Of a DNA stretch of 64,000 nt, positions 8,621-17,760 are shown in pieces. The DNA is taken from contig CAYJLC010000005.1 in the NCBI GenBank assembly GCA_964370735.1, forward strand, positions 12,857 to 76,856, written 5' to 3'. The notes beneath the pieces are model-generated. The model worked only from the letters and a program-made list of their open reading frames with translations, was not told the DNA's origin and did not search any database. Source of the stretch: CAYJLC01 sp964370735 (GTDB lineage: Bacteria; Bacillota; Clostridia; Oscillospirales; Butyricicoccaceae). The translations under genes and the position numbers were made by a program. Position 1 is the first letter of the stretch. Each line of letters opens with the position of its first letter.

Positions 8621-10750
8621 ATGGACTATAATATAGATATGCTTTGCGAAGAAATACTGAAAAAATGTAATGAACCAAAAAGTTTAAAAGAAATTCTTGT
8701 AAAATTTGAAGAATTTAACAAAAAAGATGTAAAGCGTGCGTTTAATTTGCTTGTTGAACAGAGTAAATTAATGCCTGCAAAATCAAAAAAAGTTAAGAAA
8801 TATGCTAATTTCACCTATTTTGGGCTGTGTGAAGGTAAATTTCAATCGTCAGACAAAGGTTATGGATTTGTGACACCAGCAATAGCACTTGAGAGTGGTA
8901 GAGATATTTTTATCCCTGAAAAATTTACGAAAACTGCGTGGAATAATGATATAGTGCTTGTAAAACTTATAAAATCGCGTTTTAAAAAGGACAAAAAAGG
9001 CAAGCGTCAAGAAGGCGAAGTTGTAAAAGTAATAAAAAGAAGTGCCGAAGAAATTTTGGGCAGAGTTTTTGTGAAAAACGGAAATTATTTCTTAGAACCA
9101 ACAAAAAAACGCTATCCTGTCATCTCTATTGACGATGAAAATTTAAAAAATGCCACTGAAAACGATATGGTTTCATTAAAAGTGCGTTATTTTGGAAATC
9201 ATGAATTTATGCCTCAAGGCGAAGTGAAACAGGTGTTTGGTAAGGCTGAAACGAAAGAATCATCGATAAAATCTATCCTTTATTCTAATGGAATAAGCGA
9301 AAAATTCCCACCGATGGTCGATTTGCAAGTAAAAGGCGTTTCTATGGAAATCACAAACGATGTTTTCGAAGGCAGACTTGATTTAACCGATAAAATGATT
9401 TTCACAATAGACGGCGATTATTCAAAAGATTTCGACGATGCGGTTTCGTTAGAGGAGCTTCCTAATGGGAATGTGGTTTTAGGTGTCCATATCGCCGATG
9501 TATCGCATTATGTTACAGAAGGCAGTCCACTCGATTTAGAGGCTTATGAGAGAGGAACTTCGGTGTATTTTGCAAATAAAGTTGTTCCGATGCTACCTTT
9601 TGAGCTTTCAAATGGGATTTGTAGCTTAAATCCTGATGAAAATCGCTTTGCATTCTCTGTTTTTATGGAAATTGACAGTAAAGCACATGTTGTAAAATCG
9701 AAATTCCACAAATCTGTGATTAAATCGAAATATCGTATGACTTATAATAATGTCAATAAAATTTTAGATGAAGATGCAGAAATGTGCGAAAAGTACAGTG
9801 AAATTAAAGATATTATCGTTAAAATGAACGCTTTGGCAGATAAATTAGGATATAAACGTCAGATGGCAGGTTATTTAGACCTGAATATTCCAGAATGTTA
9901 TATTATTACCGACGAAAATGATGTGCCGACAGATGTGAAACTGCGTGGTCGTGGTAAATCTGAAAAATTAATCGAGCAATTTATGGTTTTAACTAACGAA
10001 GTTGTGGCGAAATTTATGGATGATAACGAAATTCCATCGGTTTATCGTGTGCATGAGAGTCCAAATATGGATAAACTTAAAGTTTTTGCAAGTACAGCGA
10101 AATTATTTGGGTTTAAAATCCAAACGGCAGAACTTTCAGACCCACTAGCACTTCAGCGCGTTTTAAATGAGAGTGAGGACACACCACATCATAAAATGCT
10201 TGCGACTATGTTGTTGCGTTCGCTTTCGCGTGCGAAATATTTAGACGAAAATATAGGACACTCAGGGCTTGCTTTAGACCATTATTTGCATTTTACATCG
10301 CCAATTAGACGTTATCCGGACTTAATTGTGCATAGAATGCTTGCAAGAAAGCTTGAACATAAAAAGTTTTACAGCGAGGATATCGAGTTTGTAGAAGAGG
10401 CAGCTGCGCAAAGCACAACGCGTGAAAATGCGGCTGATAATGCATCGCGCGATATCGAGAAATTATATCTTGCAGAATATATGAGCAAATTTATCGGAGA
10501 AGAATTCGATGTTTATGTTTCAGGTGTTCAAAATTATGGTATATTTGTCGAGCTAGAGAACACGATTGAGGGCTTAATTCGTACAGAAAGTATGAATGAT
10601 GACGATTATGATTATGATGAAGAAAAAATTCGTCTAGTAGGAAGAACTACGAAAAAAATCTATACAATAGGCACAAAACTGCGTGCAAAACTGATTAATG
10701 CGTCGCAACTTAATGGACAAATTGATTTTGTTGTAGTAGAAGAAGAATAA
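8621..10750 (+). CDS. rnr: Ribonuclease R (3'-5' exoribonuclease)
   Basis: RNase R degrades structured RNA processively. It has 709 residues, typical for Firmicutes. The order is an N-terminal winged-helix region (residues 1-65), cold-shock-type domains (70-220), the RNB catalytic domain with the metal-binding signature IDGDYSKDFDDAVS near 265-279, GHSGLALDHYLHFTSPIRRYPDLIVHR-type core residues near 545-575, and a C-terminal S1 domain (about 625-705). GAGGTG precedes the ATG. The usual partners secG and smpB are not adjacent. It stands alone between its own promoter and a bidirectional terminator. Confidence 0.96.
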   Translation: MDYNIDMLCEEILKKCNEPKSLKEILVKFEEFNKKDVKRAFNLLVEQSKLMPAKSKKVKKYANFTYFGLCEGKFQSSDKGYGFVTPAIALESGRDIFIPEKFTKTAWNNDIVLVKLIKSRFKKDKKGKRQEGEVVKVIKRSAEEILGRVFVKNGNYFLEPTKKRYPVISIDDENLKNATENDMVSLKVRYFGNHEFMPQGEVKQVFGKAETKESSIKSILYSNGISEKFPPMVDLQVKGVSMEITNDVFEGRLDLTDKMIFTIDGDYSKDFDDAVSLEELPNGNVVLGVHIADVSHYVTEGSPLDLEAYERGTSVYFANKVVPMLPFELSNGICSLNPDENRFAFSVFMEIDSKAHVVKSKFHKSVIKSKYRMTYNNVNKILDEDAEMCEKYSEIKDIIVKMNALADKLGYKRQMAGYLDLNIPECYIITDENDVPTDVKLRGRGKSEKLIEQFMVLTNEVVAKFMDDNEIPSVYRVHESPNMDKLKVFASTAKLFGFKIQTAELSDPLALQRVLNESEDTPHHKMLATMLLRSLSRAKYLDENIGHSGLALDHYLHFTSPIRRYPDLIVHRMLARKLEHKKFYSEDIEFVEEAAAQSTTRENAADNASRDIEKLYLAEYMSKFIGEEFDVYVSGVQNYGIFVELENTIEGLIRTESMNDDDYDYDEEKIRLVGRTTKKIYTIGTKLRAKLINASQLNGQIDFVVVEEE

Positions 10751-10777
10751 AAAAAGGAGGGTTCACCCTCCTTTTTT
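10751..10777. terminator. Bidirectional terminator between rnr and the murE-like gene
   Basis: AAAAAGGAGGGT and ACCCTCCTTTTT pair around a 2-base loop, with A and T tracts on both flanks. It lies between two convergent genes. Confidence 0.92.
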
Positions 10778-10779
10778 AT

Positions 10780-12258
10780 TTAGATTTTTTGATTATATTC
10801 GTCAATAAATTTTATTGCAAGTTCTGTATCACTTGGGTATAAAACATACTCTGTGCCACGTTTTTGGTCGATTTCTGCACCTTTTCCTAAAAGCAAAACG
10901 ATAACATCATCGTGCTCATTTTCTAAGATTGCTTTTCTGATAGCATCTTTTCTTTCGATGATTATTTCATATTTTCCTTCATCGATATGCTTTGCAATGT
11001 CCAAACAAACGTTCATAACTGGCTCTTCGCCTGGGTCTTCTTCGGTGATATATGTCATATCGGCAAATTTATTTGAAATACTGCCTAGAATTTCACGTCT
11101 ATCGAACGCTTTTCCACCAGCAGAGCCGAAAATAGCGTATATTTTTTTGCCTAAATATTCTTTTTTAACAAAGTTAAATAATGCATTAAAACTCATTTTG
11201 TTATGCGCATAATCGACTATTACCGTCATTTTTTTATTGTCTGACGAGTAAATTTCCATTCTTCCAGGAATTTTTGCGTCTAAAAGTCCAACATAAATAA
11301 ACTCCGGTGGAATATCTAAAGCATAGCAGATTGAAATAGCTGCCAAAGCATTTTCTATGTTGAAAAAACCAGGAATAGAAGTGATAAATTCATGCTCATA
11401 AGTCGGTGTTACGGCTGTAAAAATTGAATTTACGCCACCTTCTTTAATATTTTTCGCATAAATTGTGGCATTTTCGTCTGATTTAGAATAAGTTATGATT
11501 TTTTCGCAAGATTTTGCAGCGTCAAGCACTTCTTTTGTGTGTTCACCGTCTAAATTGACACACATCGTCTTTGCGTATTTAAAAAAGTCTAATTTCGCCT
11601 TGAAATAATCATCGAAATCAGGGTGCTCTTTTGGGCTGATATGGTCTTCGCCGATGTTTAAATAACATCCTACATCGAATGCCACATCGTAAATTCGTTT
11701 GTATTTCACAGCTTGGCTAGAAACTTCCATTGCAAGATATTCGATAGAAGAATTTTTCGCATTTTGAAAATGATTATAAAGCTCAATAGGCTCAGGCGTG
11801 GTTAAATGCGCCTCGTTTTCGGTTACACCATCATAGGTGATAATTGAACTTAAAATCGCACTTTTTGGTTTGTTTTGGCTTGCGAGATACTTATTTAGTA
11901 TGTTATTTACAAAAGTTACGGTTGTAGATTTACCTTTTGTTCCAGTAATTCCGATAAGATTAAAATTTTTTTCTAGCTTGCCATAAAATGCACGCACAGC
12001 ACGAACCATAGCCTCACGAATATCAGAAACTAGGATAAAATCTGCATTTACATCATATTTTTTTGTAGAAATATAGCAAATTGCACCATTTTCAACAGCT
12101 TGTTTTAAATATTCTTCTTTAAAATTTAATCCTTTGCAAATAAAGAGAGTATTTTCCTTAATATCTTTAGAATTATAGGAAATATGCTCGATTTCAGTAT
12201 CATTTTCAATAGAAAAATCTGTACTATCTAATGTGTTCAAATATTTTTTTGCATTCAT
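10780..12258 (-). CDS. MurE-like UDP-MurNAc-dipeptide ligase
   Basis: A Mur ligase of 492 residues with an N-terminal MurE-type domain, a P-loop ITGTKGKSTTV near 103-113, the central-domain TTPEP and MEVSSQAV segments, and a C-terminal domain. Classical MurE adds the third residue (DAP or Lys) to UDP-MurNAc-Ala-Glu. In the specificity loop, where DAP enzymes read DNPR, this protein reads EEDPGEEP, so the amino acid it adds cannot be called from sequence. It overlaps the racemase gene by 35 bases and is clearly translated with it. It may be a second, special-purpose MurE rather than the housekeeping copy. Confidence 0.85.
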   Translation of the reverse strand: MNAKKYLNTLDSTDFSIENDTEIEHISYNSKDIKENTLFICKGLNFKEEYLKQAVENGAICYISTKKYDVNADFILVSDIREAMVRAVRAFYGKLEKNFNLIGITGTKGKSTTVTFVNNILNKYLASQNKPKSAILSSIITYDGVTENEAHLTTPEPIELYNHFQNAKNSSIEYLAMEVSSQAVKYKRIYDVAFDVGCYLNIGEDHISPKEHPDFDDYFKAKLDFFKYAKTMCVNLDGEHTKEVLDAAKSCEKIITYSKSDENATIYAKNIKEGGVNSIFTAVTPTYEHEFITSIPGFFNIENALAAISICYALDIPPEFIYVGLLDAKIPGRMEIYSSDNKKMTVIVDYAHNKMSFNALFNFVKKEYLGKKIYAIFGSAGGKAFDRREILGSISNKFADMTYITEEDPGEEPVMNVCLDIAKHIDEGKYEIIIERKDAIRKAILENEHDDVIVLLLGKGAEIDQKRGTEYVLYPSDTELAIKFIDEYNQKI

Positions 12259-12949
12259 TTGATTTTTTTATTTCCTTTCCACTCATTAATATCATTTTTT
12301 CACATAAAACATCAAGCGCATCGACATAAAAGTCAGAAATTCTATGATGTTCTTTAAATACTGAGTATTCAGTGCATGCTAAAATTGCACCGTCACAGTT
12401 TTCTCGTTTTATAAAATCGTCAATAATTTTAAAATCATATAAATTGCCATGTTCGCCTTTTTTGATTTGTTTATAAATTATCTTCATAACTGTTTTTTGC
12501 ACTTTTTCCGATAAAGTTATACATTCAATTCCAACTTTTTCACATTCTTTATGATAAAGTTTGCTTTCGTTTGTACCATCTGTCGCTAAAATTGCAATCT
12601 TTTTATGTCCTTTTTCAACCATAAAATTCACACTTTCAGAAACCATATTAACAATCGGAATATTAATTTCCGTTTGCAGTTTTGGCACAAAATAATGCGA
12701 CGTATTACAAGGAATGCCTATCATTTTACACTCGTTTTTTTCAAGCATTTTTGCATCTTTTAATAAAAGTGAGTAAATTTTATCCGTATCATCAGCTTTT
12801 ATGGCAGTTGTTCTATCAGGCATTGAGGCATGACTTAAAATAATCATATCAATATGCTGTTGGTCACATTCGGCAACGGTTTTTTCTATTAACTTTTTAT
12901 ACATAATCTGGGTAGCTAGTGGACCCATTCCACCGATTATACCTAGCAT
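12224..12949 (-). CDS. Aspartate/glutamate racemase family protein
   Basis: 241 residues beginning MLGIIGGMGPLAT, the signature of aspartate/glutamate racemases. The two catalytic cysteines are present in GIPCNTSH and LACTEYSV. These enzymes interconvert L- and D-Asp or Glu without a cofactor. The gene lies between an AslFm-like ligase and a MurE-like ligase in one orientation. Making D-Asp (or another D-acid) for peptidoglycan is therefore a reasonable inference, but substrate choice cannot be read directly. AGGAGAAAAT lies just before the ATG. Confidence 0.87.
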   Translation of the reverse strand: MLGIIGGMGPLATQIMYKKLIEKTVAECDQQHIDMIILSHASMPDRTTAIKADDTDKIYSLLLKDAKMLEKNECKMIGIPCNTSHYFVPKLQTEINIPIVNMVSESVNFMVEKGHKKIAILATDGTNESKLYHKECEKVGIECITLSEKVQKTVMKIIYKQIKKGEHGNLYDFKIIDDFIKRENCDGAILACTEYSVFKEHHRISDFYVDALDVLCEKMILMSGKEIKKSNECKKIFEHIR

Positions 12950-12993
12950 ATTTTCTCCTTTGTATATAGAACTTATTATATTAAATGGTCGTG

Positions 12994-13008
12994 GTCGGTA
13001 GCACCGAC
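12994..13008. repeat. Short palindromic repeat GTCGGTAGCACCGAC
   Basis: A one-base variant of the repeat at 2324-2338, followed by AGGCAATT. It marks the left end of the 425-base gene-free stretch 12950-13374, which is otherwise filled by repeats. Confidence 0.6.
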
Positions 13009-13070
13009 AGGCAATTTTGAATTTTCCGAAAACTTCGTCGAAACTCTGCGAAGCAAAACGCGTGAGATAC

Positions 13071-13265
13071 GTTACTTGTCAGCAGCGACAAGTAACCAAA
13101 CGCCATTCAAGGCGTTCCCCCTTGAAAATCTCCCTTGGCGTTTACGTTTTGCTTTGTTTTGACTTCGGCACACGAAACTTTATGCGTCCCTGCCACGAAA
13201 TTCGCTATCGCTATGTCAACATAATTTCGATTTGTTTGCCTCGGATATTTTGTGCCTTAGTTCTT
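13071..13265 (+). repeat. Dispersed ~200-bp structured repeat, copy 1
   Basis: It starts with a hairpin GTTACTTGTC...GACAAGTAACC. Then come CAAACnnnnnnCAAGGCGTT, CCCCCTTGAAAATC, a CTTCGGCAC block, a CGAAATnCGCT block and a distal GTGCCTTnGTT block. The same blocks, in the same order and spacing, occur at 45929-46130. The two copies are well diverged between blocks, so this is an old mobile or structured element. A short open frame inside it is not a gene. Confidence 0.85.
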
Positions 13266-13318
13266 GGGAATTGATTTTTTATTTCTTAAAATAACAGACG
13301 ACACATCGCGAAGCAAAC

Positions 13319-13372
13319 GCGTCCACGTCAGGTGGTGCGTCCACGTCAGGTGGTGCGTCCACGTCAGGTGGT
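13319..13372. repeat. Perfect tandem repeat, 3 x 18 bp
   Basis: The unit GCGTCCACGTCAGGTGGT is repeated three times without change, ending three bases before the stop codon of the ligase gene at 13375. The reverse complement of 17 bases of the unit also occurs at 42568-42584 inside the recombinase gene. Confidence 0.95.
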
Positions 13373-13374
13373 GG

Positions 13375-14580
13375 TTAGATTTTCGGATATTTTTTATAAT
13401 TTTCAAAATGTCTAAATTGAGAACGCCATAATCTTACCATTCTTTCAAGTCCACTATCTGGTTTGAAATATAAAGGATTTACATATTTCTTTTCACGAAT
13501 TAATTTTCTCATTTTCGATTTATATGCAGGTGCATATTTAAACGCAACTCGTTTAGGAACAACCATCCATAAATGCTCATTTTTTGCGATATTTTGTTCG
13601 ATAGCTCTATGATAAATATAATCATTTACAACAAGTTTTGCGATATTGTGTCCTGCACCTGTAACATAGAAATTACTTCTGCCTTGACGAACATTCATTT
13701 CAAAAACCTTAAATTTTCCATCGCGTTCATCATATTTAATATCGAAATTTGAAAAGCCTTTAAACTCTAATTTTTCAAGCAAAGCTTTTAGGCTATTTAT
13801 TAGTTTTTCGTTATATTCATTGATTATAACAGCATGATTTCCGATGCCATAAGGCGTGTGTTCTTCGAGTAAAACATGCCCAAGGCACATCATTTTCACT
13901 TTGCCTAGTTTATCTGAATAAGAAGTTAAAACACGCATATTTGTATCATCGCCAGGAATAAATTCTTGAACAATCATTTCATCATTATAACCAGCTTTAA
14001 ACACTTCTTTTGCAGTTTTTTTCAGTTCTTCGAAACTATTTATAATAAAAACTTTCTTTTGTCCTGCATATTTATGCTTATAATATTCAATTTGATTTGC
14101 AGGTTTAAAAGCATAAGGCGCATCAAAAGGCAGAGAAAAATCGTCTACCATATCAGGTGTTAAAGAGAAAGTTTTAGGATAATCTATGCCACTTCTTTCG
14201 CATAATTCATAAAAAAAGTTTTTGTCAATAATTTGTTCTAGTTTATAATATTCATCATAAGGAACAATGACATTTGACGGTAATTTGTCGCGATTTCTTG
14301 CAATACACGCAACATAACTATCGCCACAACCCATTAAAAGAAGCTTTCTATGCTCGTCTTTTGCAAAGTCACAAACAGTTTTAATAAAAACATCGTCGGT
14401 ATCTAAATCTCGAACTTCGGTAAAATCTACAAGCTCGCTTTTGTAACAAGTGCTTTTTTCAGATTTTCCAAAGACCTTACTTTTTATAGAATATTCCTCA
14501 TAGAATGCTCTTGCAAGGCTATAAACATTAATATCGTTACCAAAGATAACAGGCAAAAAATTCTGTGTTTTAAAATTCAT
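13375..14580 (-). CDS. ATP-grasp ligase, AslFm-like (D-aspartate ligase family)
   Basis: 401 residues. The N-terminus PVIFGNDINVYSLARAFYEE, the KPANQIEYYKHKYAG segment, VQEFIPGDDTNMRVLTSYSD, VKMMCLGH and the terminal FEMNVRQGRSNFYVTGAG match the ATP-grasp family that includes Enterococcus faecium AslFm. AslFm attaches D-aspartate to the lysine side chain of peptidoglycan precursors. The ATP-binding metal ligands (E/N near FEMNVRQGR) are present. The next genes in the same direction are a racemase and a MurE-like ligase, which supports a cell-wall peptide role. The substrate is inferred, not proven. Confidence 0.82.
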   Translation of the reverse strand: MNFKTQNFLPVIFGNDINVYSLARAFYEEYSIKSKVFGKSEKSTCYKSELVDFTEVRDLDTDDVFIKTVCDFAKDEHRKLLLMGCGDSYVACIARNRDKLPSNVIVPYDEYYKLEQIIDKNFFYELCERSGIDYPKTFSLTPDMVDDFSLPFDAPYAFKPANQIEYYKHKYAGQKKVFIINSFEELKKTAKEVFKAGYNDEMIVQEFIPGDDTNMRVLTSYSDKLGKVKMMCLGHVLLEEHTPYGIGNHAVIINEYNEKLINSLKALLEKLEFKGFSNFDIKYDERDGKFKVFEMNVRQGRSNFYVTGAGHNIAKLVVNDYIYHRAIEQNIAKNEHLWMVVPKRVAFKYAPAYKSKMRKLIREKKYVNPLYFKPDSGLERMVRLWRSQFRHFENYKKYPKI

Positions 14581-14671
14581 ATATTTTAACCTCTTTAAAT
14601 TTATATATCAGTTTAGTATAGCATTTTTATCAAAAAAATGCAAGTCTTTTACACGTTTTAGTGATAAAAGT

Positions 14672-14703
14672 AAAAAAAGACAAGCCGATAAAAGCTTGTC
14701 TTA
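14672..14703 (-). terminator. Terminator of rpmB
   Basis: On the minus strand AAGACAAGC pairs with GCTTGTCTT around an 8-base loop, followed by seven T. Confidence 0.9.
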
Positions 14704-14720
14704 TATTATGCATATTAAAA

Positions 14721-14909
14721 TTAAACTGCGCGTGTAACTTTGCCTGAACGAATACATCTTGTGCAAGCGCTTACGTGGCAAGGAGTACCATTAACCACAG
14801 CTTTAACACGTCTTACGTTAGCTTTGAAAGTTCTGTTTGTTCTTCTATGCGAGTGAGAAACTTTAATACCGAAAGAAACACCCTTTCCGCATACTTCACA
14901 TTTAGCCAT
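14721..14909 (-). CDS. rpmB: 50S ribosomal protein L28
   Basis: 62 residues starting MAKCEVCGKGVSFGIKVSHS, with the family hallmark HRRTNRTFKANVR. The four zinc-ligand cysteines of the C+ form are present (CEVC near the start and CTRC near residue 53). AAAGGAGG lies upstream of the ATG. It is a single-gene unit with its own terminator. Bacteria that carry a C- L28 paralogue often express it under zinc limitation; none is in this window. Confidence 0.97.
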   Translation of the reverse strand: MAKCEVCGKGVSFGIKVSHSHRRTNRTFKANVRRVKAVVNGTPCHVSACTRCIRSGKVTRAV

Positions 14910-15104
14910 TAATATTGCACCTCCTTTTTTTTATATTATTAGGAAAGTGCCTAATAATTAAATCGACAGTTTTCTATAAACTTAATTATTATGCACACAC
15001 CTAAAGTGGACGCTATTTATTGTATCATAAATAATAGGAAAAAGCAAGCGTTATTTTGAAATATTTTTAAAAATATTAAGTTTTTTAAAAATGGGCGAAA
15101 AATA

Positions 15105-15133
15105 TTGAAAAAAAAAGTAATTTAGTTTATAAT
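15105..15133 (+). promoter_or_regulatory. Sigma-A-type promoter of the hprK operon
   Basis: TTGAAA (15105-15110), a 17-base spacer, then TATAAT (15128-15133), 37 bases before the hprK ATG. Confidence 0.75.
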
Positions 15134-15170
15134 AAAAGTAGTAAAAATAATAAGATAGGCGGTAATAAAT

Positions 15171-16118
15171 ATGAGCAAAATTTCATATTCTGTAGAACTA
15201 ACAAAAATCATCGAAAATTTTCATCTTTCGGTATTGTTCGAAACAGAAAATATGGCGGAAATCATGGTATCACAAAATGATATAAACAGACCAGGTATAC
15301 AATTTGCTGGTTATTTTGAGCATTTTGACCCAACTCGTATTCAAATTGTTGGATATACAGAACATTCATACATTGCAAATAAAGACGCGGAGCAACGTGC
15401 GTCTATTGTTGATAATTATTTGGCATTAAAGCCTGTTTGTATAGTGTTTGCTAGAAATATCGACCCTGCTCCAGAATTTTTCGAATATGCGAAAAAATAC
15501 AATGTTCCAATCTTCCAAACAAGTGATATAACATCAGACTTTATGGCAAGTTTAATTTCGTTTTTAAACCTAAATCTTGCTGAAAGAACGACTATGCATG
15601 GTGTTTTAGTTGAAATTTATGGTGAAGGTGTTTTACTTTTAGGAAATTCTGGCGTTGGTAAATCAGAAACTGCAATTGAGCTTGTAAAACGTGGACATAG
15701 ACTTATTGCAGACGATGCCGTTGAGATTAAACGCGTGTCTTCTAAAACGCTAGTAGGAACAGCGCCAGAGGTTATAAGACACTTTATCGAACTTCGTGGT
15801 ATTGGTATCGTAGACGTTCGTCATATCTTTGGTATGGGTTCTGTTAAAGTAACAGAAAATATTAATCTTGTAATAAACCTTGAACCATGGGTTGATGGCA
15901 AACATTACGACAGACTAGGAATGGAAACACAATACACAGAAATTTTAGGGCTAGAAGTTCCTTCGCTTGTAATTCCTGTAAAACCAGGAAGAAATCTTGC
16001 CGTTATCTTAGAAGTAGCTGCTATGAACAATCGTCATAAAAAAATGGGTTTCAATGCTGCGCGTGATTTATCAGACAGAATGGCAAAAGCGTATAATATG
16101 CCTATCGAGCCAATTTAG
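15171..16118 (+). CDS. hprK: HPr kinase/phosphorylase
   Basis: It phosphorylates and dephosphorylates Ser46 of HPr and so controls carbon catabolite repression. 315 residues. The N-terminal DRTGG-like region is followed by the Walker A motif GNSGVGKSE near 157 and the HprK signature ELRGIGIVDVRHIFG near 207. Length and order are normal. It opens a run of five closely packed genes (to whiA at 19507), a conserved Firmicutes neighbourhood. The RBS is the modest AGGCGG. Confidence 0.97.
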   Translation: MSKISYSVELTKIIENFHLSVLFETENMAEIMVSQNDINRPGIQFAGYFEHFDPTRIQIVGYTEHSYIANKDAEQRASIVDNYLALKPVCIVFARNIDPAPEFFEYAKKYNVPIFQTSDITSDFMASLISFLNLNLAERTTMHGVLVEIYGEGVLLLGNSGVGKSETAIELVKRGHRLIADDAVEIKRVSSKTLVGTAPEVIRHFIELRGIGIVDVRHIFGMGSVKVTENINLVINLEPWVDGKHYDRLGMETQYTEILGLEVPSLVIPVKPGRNLAVILEVAAMNNRHKKMGFNAARDLSDRMAKAYNMPIEPI

Positions 16119-16126
16119 GAGATATT

Positions 16127-16852
16127 ATGAAAATTGTAGCAGATTTACACACGCATACAAACGCCTCTGACCATGCAGTTAGCACTTTTGAAGAAATGAT
16201 TTCAGGGGCAAAAAGAAAAGGCCATATAGCAATTGCGTTTACAAATCATGCACCACTTTTAGGCGATGCACCTCATCCTTGGCATTTTGGAACATATTCG
16301 TATATACCAAAATGCATAGACGGTGTATATATAATCGGTGGTGTAGAGGTGAATATCACGCCAGAGGGCGAAGTCGACTTCTTGCCGGATATGAGAAAAC
16401 TAGATTATGTAATAGCATCACTGCATGAGCCTGTTTTTGGTGTGCCAAAAAATGACACTCATATCGAAGAAACGCTTATGAAAATACTTGAAAATCCAAA
16501 TGTGACAACTTTTGGACATTTAGGAACGCCTTGTTATAAATTCGATTATGAAAAAATTATATCAAAATGCAATGAATATAAAAAAATCGTAGAAATAAAT
16601 ACAGGCTCGTTTAAAAGCAGAGGAAGTTTTAGTAATTGCAAAGAGATAGCACTTTTGTGTAAGAAACATTCAGTGCCGATAGCGATAACTTCGGACGCTC
16701 ATTCGTCTTATAGTATCGGCGATGTTTCAGAAGGTATTGATATGCTTTGCGAAATCGGATATGATGAAAATTTGATTATTAATATTTCGAAAGAAAATTT
16801 AGACAGATATTTTAAAGAATATCGTGGGATTGATATTTTTAATAGAAAATAG
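16127..16852 (+). CDS. PHP-domain phosphatase/hydrolase (YcdX type)
   Basis: 241 residues. PHP metal ligands are visible: DLHTHTNASDH at the N-terminus, HAP..., GGVEVNI, SLHEPV, FGHLGTP and the C-terminal ITSDAHS. The pattern is that of the YcdX/YtvI-like subgroup acting on phosphoester substrates with a tri-metal centre. The physiological substrate is unknown. It starts 9 bases after hprK with GGAGA before the ATG, so it is co-transcribed, the usual placement in clostridial hprK-murB loci. Confidence 0.85.
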   Translation: MKIVADLHTHTNASDHAVSTFEEMISGAKRKGHIAIAFTNHAPLLGDAPHPWHFGTYSYIPKCIDGVYIIGGVEVNITPEGEVDFLPDMRKLDYVIASLHEPVFGVPKNDTHIEETLMKILENPNVTTFGHLGTPCYKFDYEKIISKCNEYKKIVEINTGSFKSRGSFSNCKEIALLCKKHSVPIAITSDAHSSYSIGDVSEGIDMLCEIGYDENLIINISKENLDRYFKEYRGIDIFNRK

Positions 16853-16893
16853 ATGTAATCCACCTATCATTAAACAAATACAAAGGAGATATT

Positions 16894-17760
16894 ATGCAAA
16901 TTTTAGAAAATATTTGCCTTGCCGAGTATACTTCATTTAAAGTAGGAGGTAATGCTAGGTATTTTGCAAAACCTAAAAATGTAGAAGATATTTTAAAGGC
17001 GACTGAGTTTGCAAAAGAAAAAAATATTGATTATTTTTTCTTAGGGCGTGGTTCAAATATTTTAGTGACAGATAAAGGCGTTAATGCGCTTTGTATTTGC
17101 CTTACTAAGCTAAATGACATTAAAATCAGCGAAGACGGAATTATTGCCGAAGCTGGTGCGTCGCTATCTAGAATAGGAAAAACTGCCCTAGAAGAAGGTT
17201 TAACTGGCTTTGAAGAAATAGCTGGCATACCAGGCTCTTTAGGCGGTGGCGTTTTTATGAATGCTGGCGCTTATGGCAGAGAAATTGCCGATATTTTAGA
17301 ATATACTGATTATTTAGACGAGCATGGCGAAGTTAAGCGACTTACGCGTGAAGAGCATAAATTTTCATACCGATATAGTATTTTTGAAGAAAATCCAAAA
17401 TGGTTAATTTTGAAATCGAAATTCAAATTAGAGCCGTCACAAATTCCGAAAATTAAAGACAGAATGGACGAACTTCGCGATAAGAGAAAAACATCTCAAC
17501 CACTAGAATATCCATCGGCTGGTAGCACATTTAAGCGACCAGATGGGCATTATGCAGGCAAATTAATCGAAGACACAGGGCTTAAAGGCTACACTGTTGG
17601 TGGTGCAAAAATCTCGGAAAAACACGCAGGGTTTGTTATAAATCATAAAGATGCGACAGCGACAGAAGTTTTGTTTTTAATCGACCAAGTAAAAGAAAAA
17701 GTTTTTAAAAAATTCGGCGTAAAATTAGAATGTGAAGTAAGAATTATAGGAGATAAATAA
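16894..17760 (+). CDS. murB: UDP-N-acetylenolpyruvoylglucosamine reductase
   Basis: MurB makes UDP-MurNAc using NADPH and FAD in peptidoglycan precursor synthesis. 288 residues of the short type II form. Motifs are NTSFKVGG-like TSFKVGGNARYF, the FAD loop LGRGSNILVTD near 52-62, GIPGSLGGGVFMNAGAYG near 110-127, and SAGSTFKRPDGHYAGKLIE with the active-site Ser near 205. CAAAGGAGAT precedes the ATG. Its last base overlaps the rapZ start. Confidence 0.97.
   Translation: MQILENICLAEYTSFKVGGNARYFAKPKNVEDILKATEFAKEKNIDYFFLGRGSNILVTDKGVNALCICLTKLNDIKISEDGIIAEAGASLSRIGKTALEEGLTGFEEIAGIPGSLGGGVFMNAGAYGREIADILEYTDYLDEHGEVKRLTREEHKFSYRYSIFEENPKWLILKSKFKLEPSQIPKIKDRMDELRDKRKTSQPLEYPSAGSTFKRPDGHYAGKLIEDTGLKGYTVGGAKISEKHAGFVINHKDATATEVLFLIDQVKEKVFKKFGVKLECEVRIIGDK

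Noticed and set aside
13017..13274. 85-codon open frame on the plus strand
   Set aside because: It lies inside the dispersed ~200-bp repeat, lacks a ribosome site and has an arginine/cysteine-rich composition unlike neighbouring proteins.
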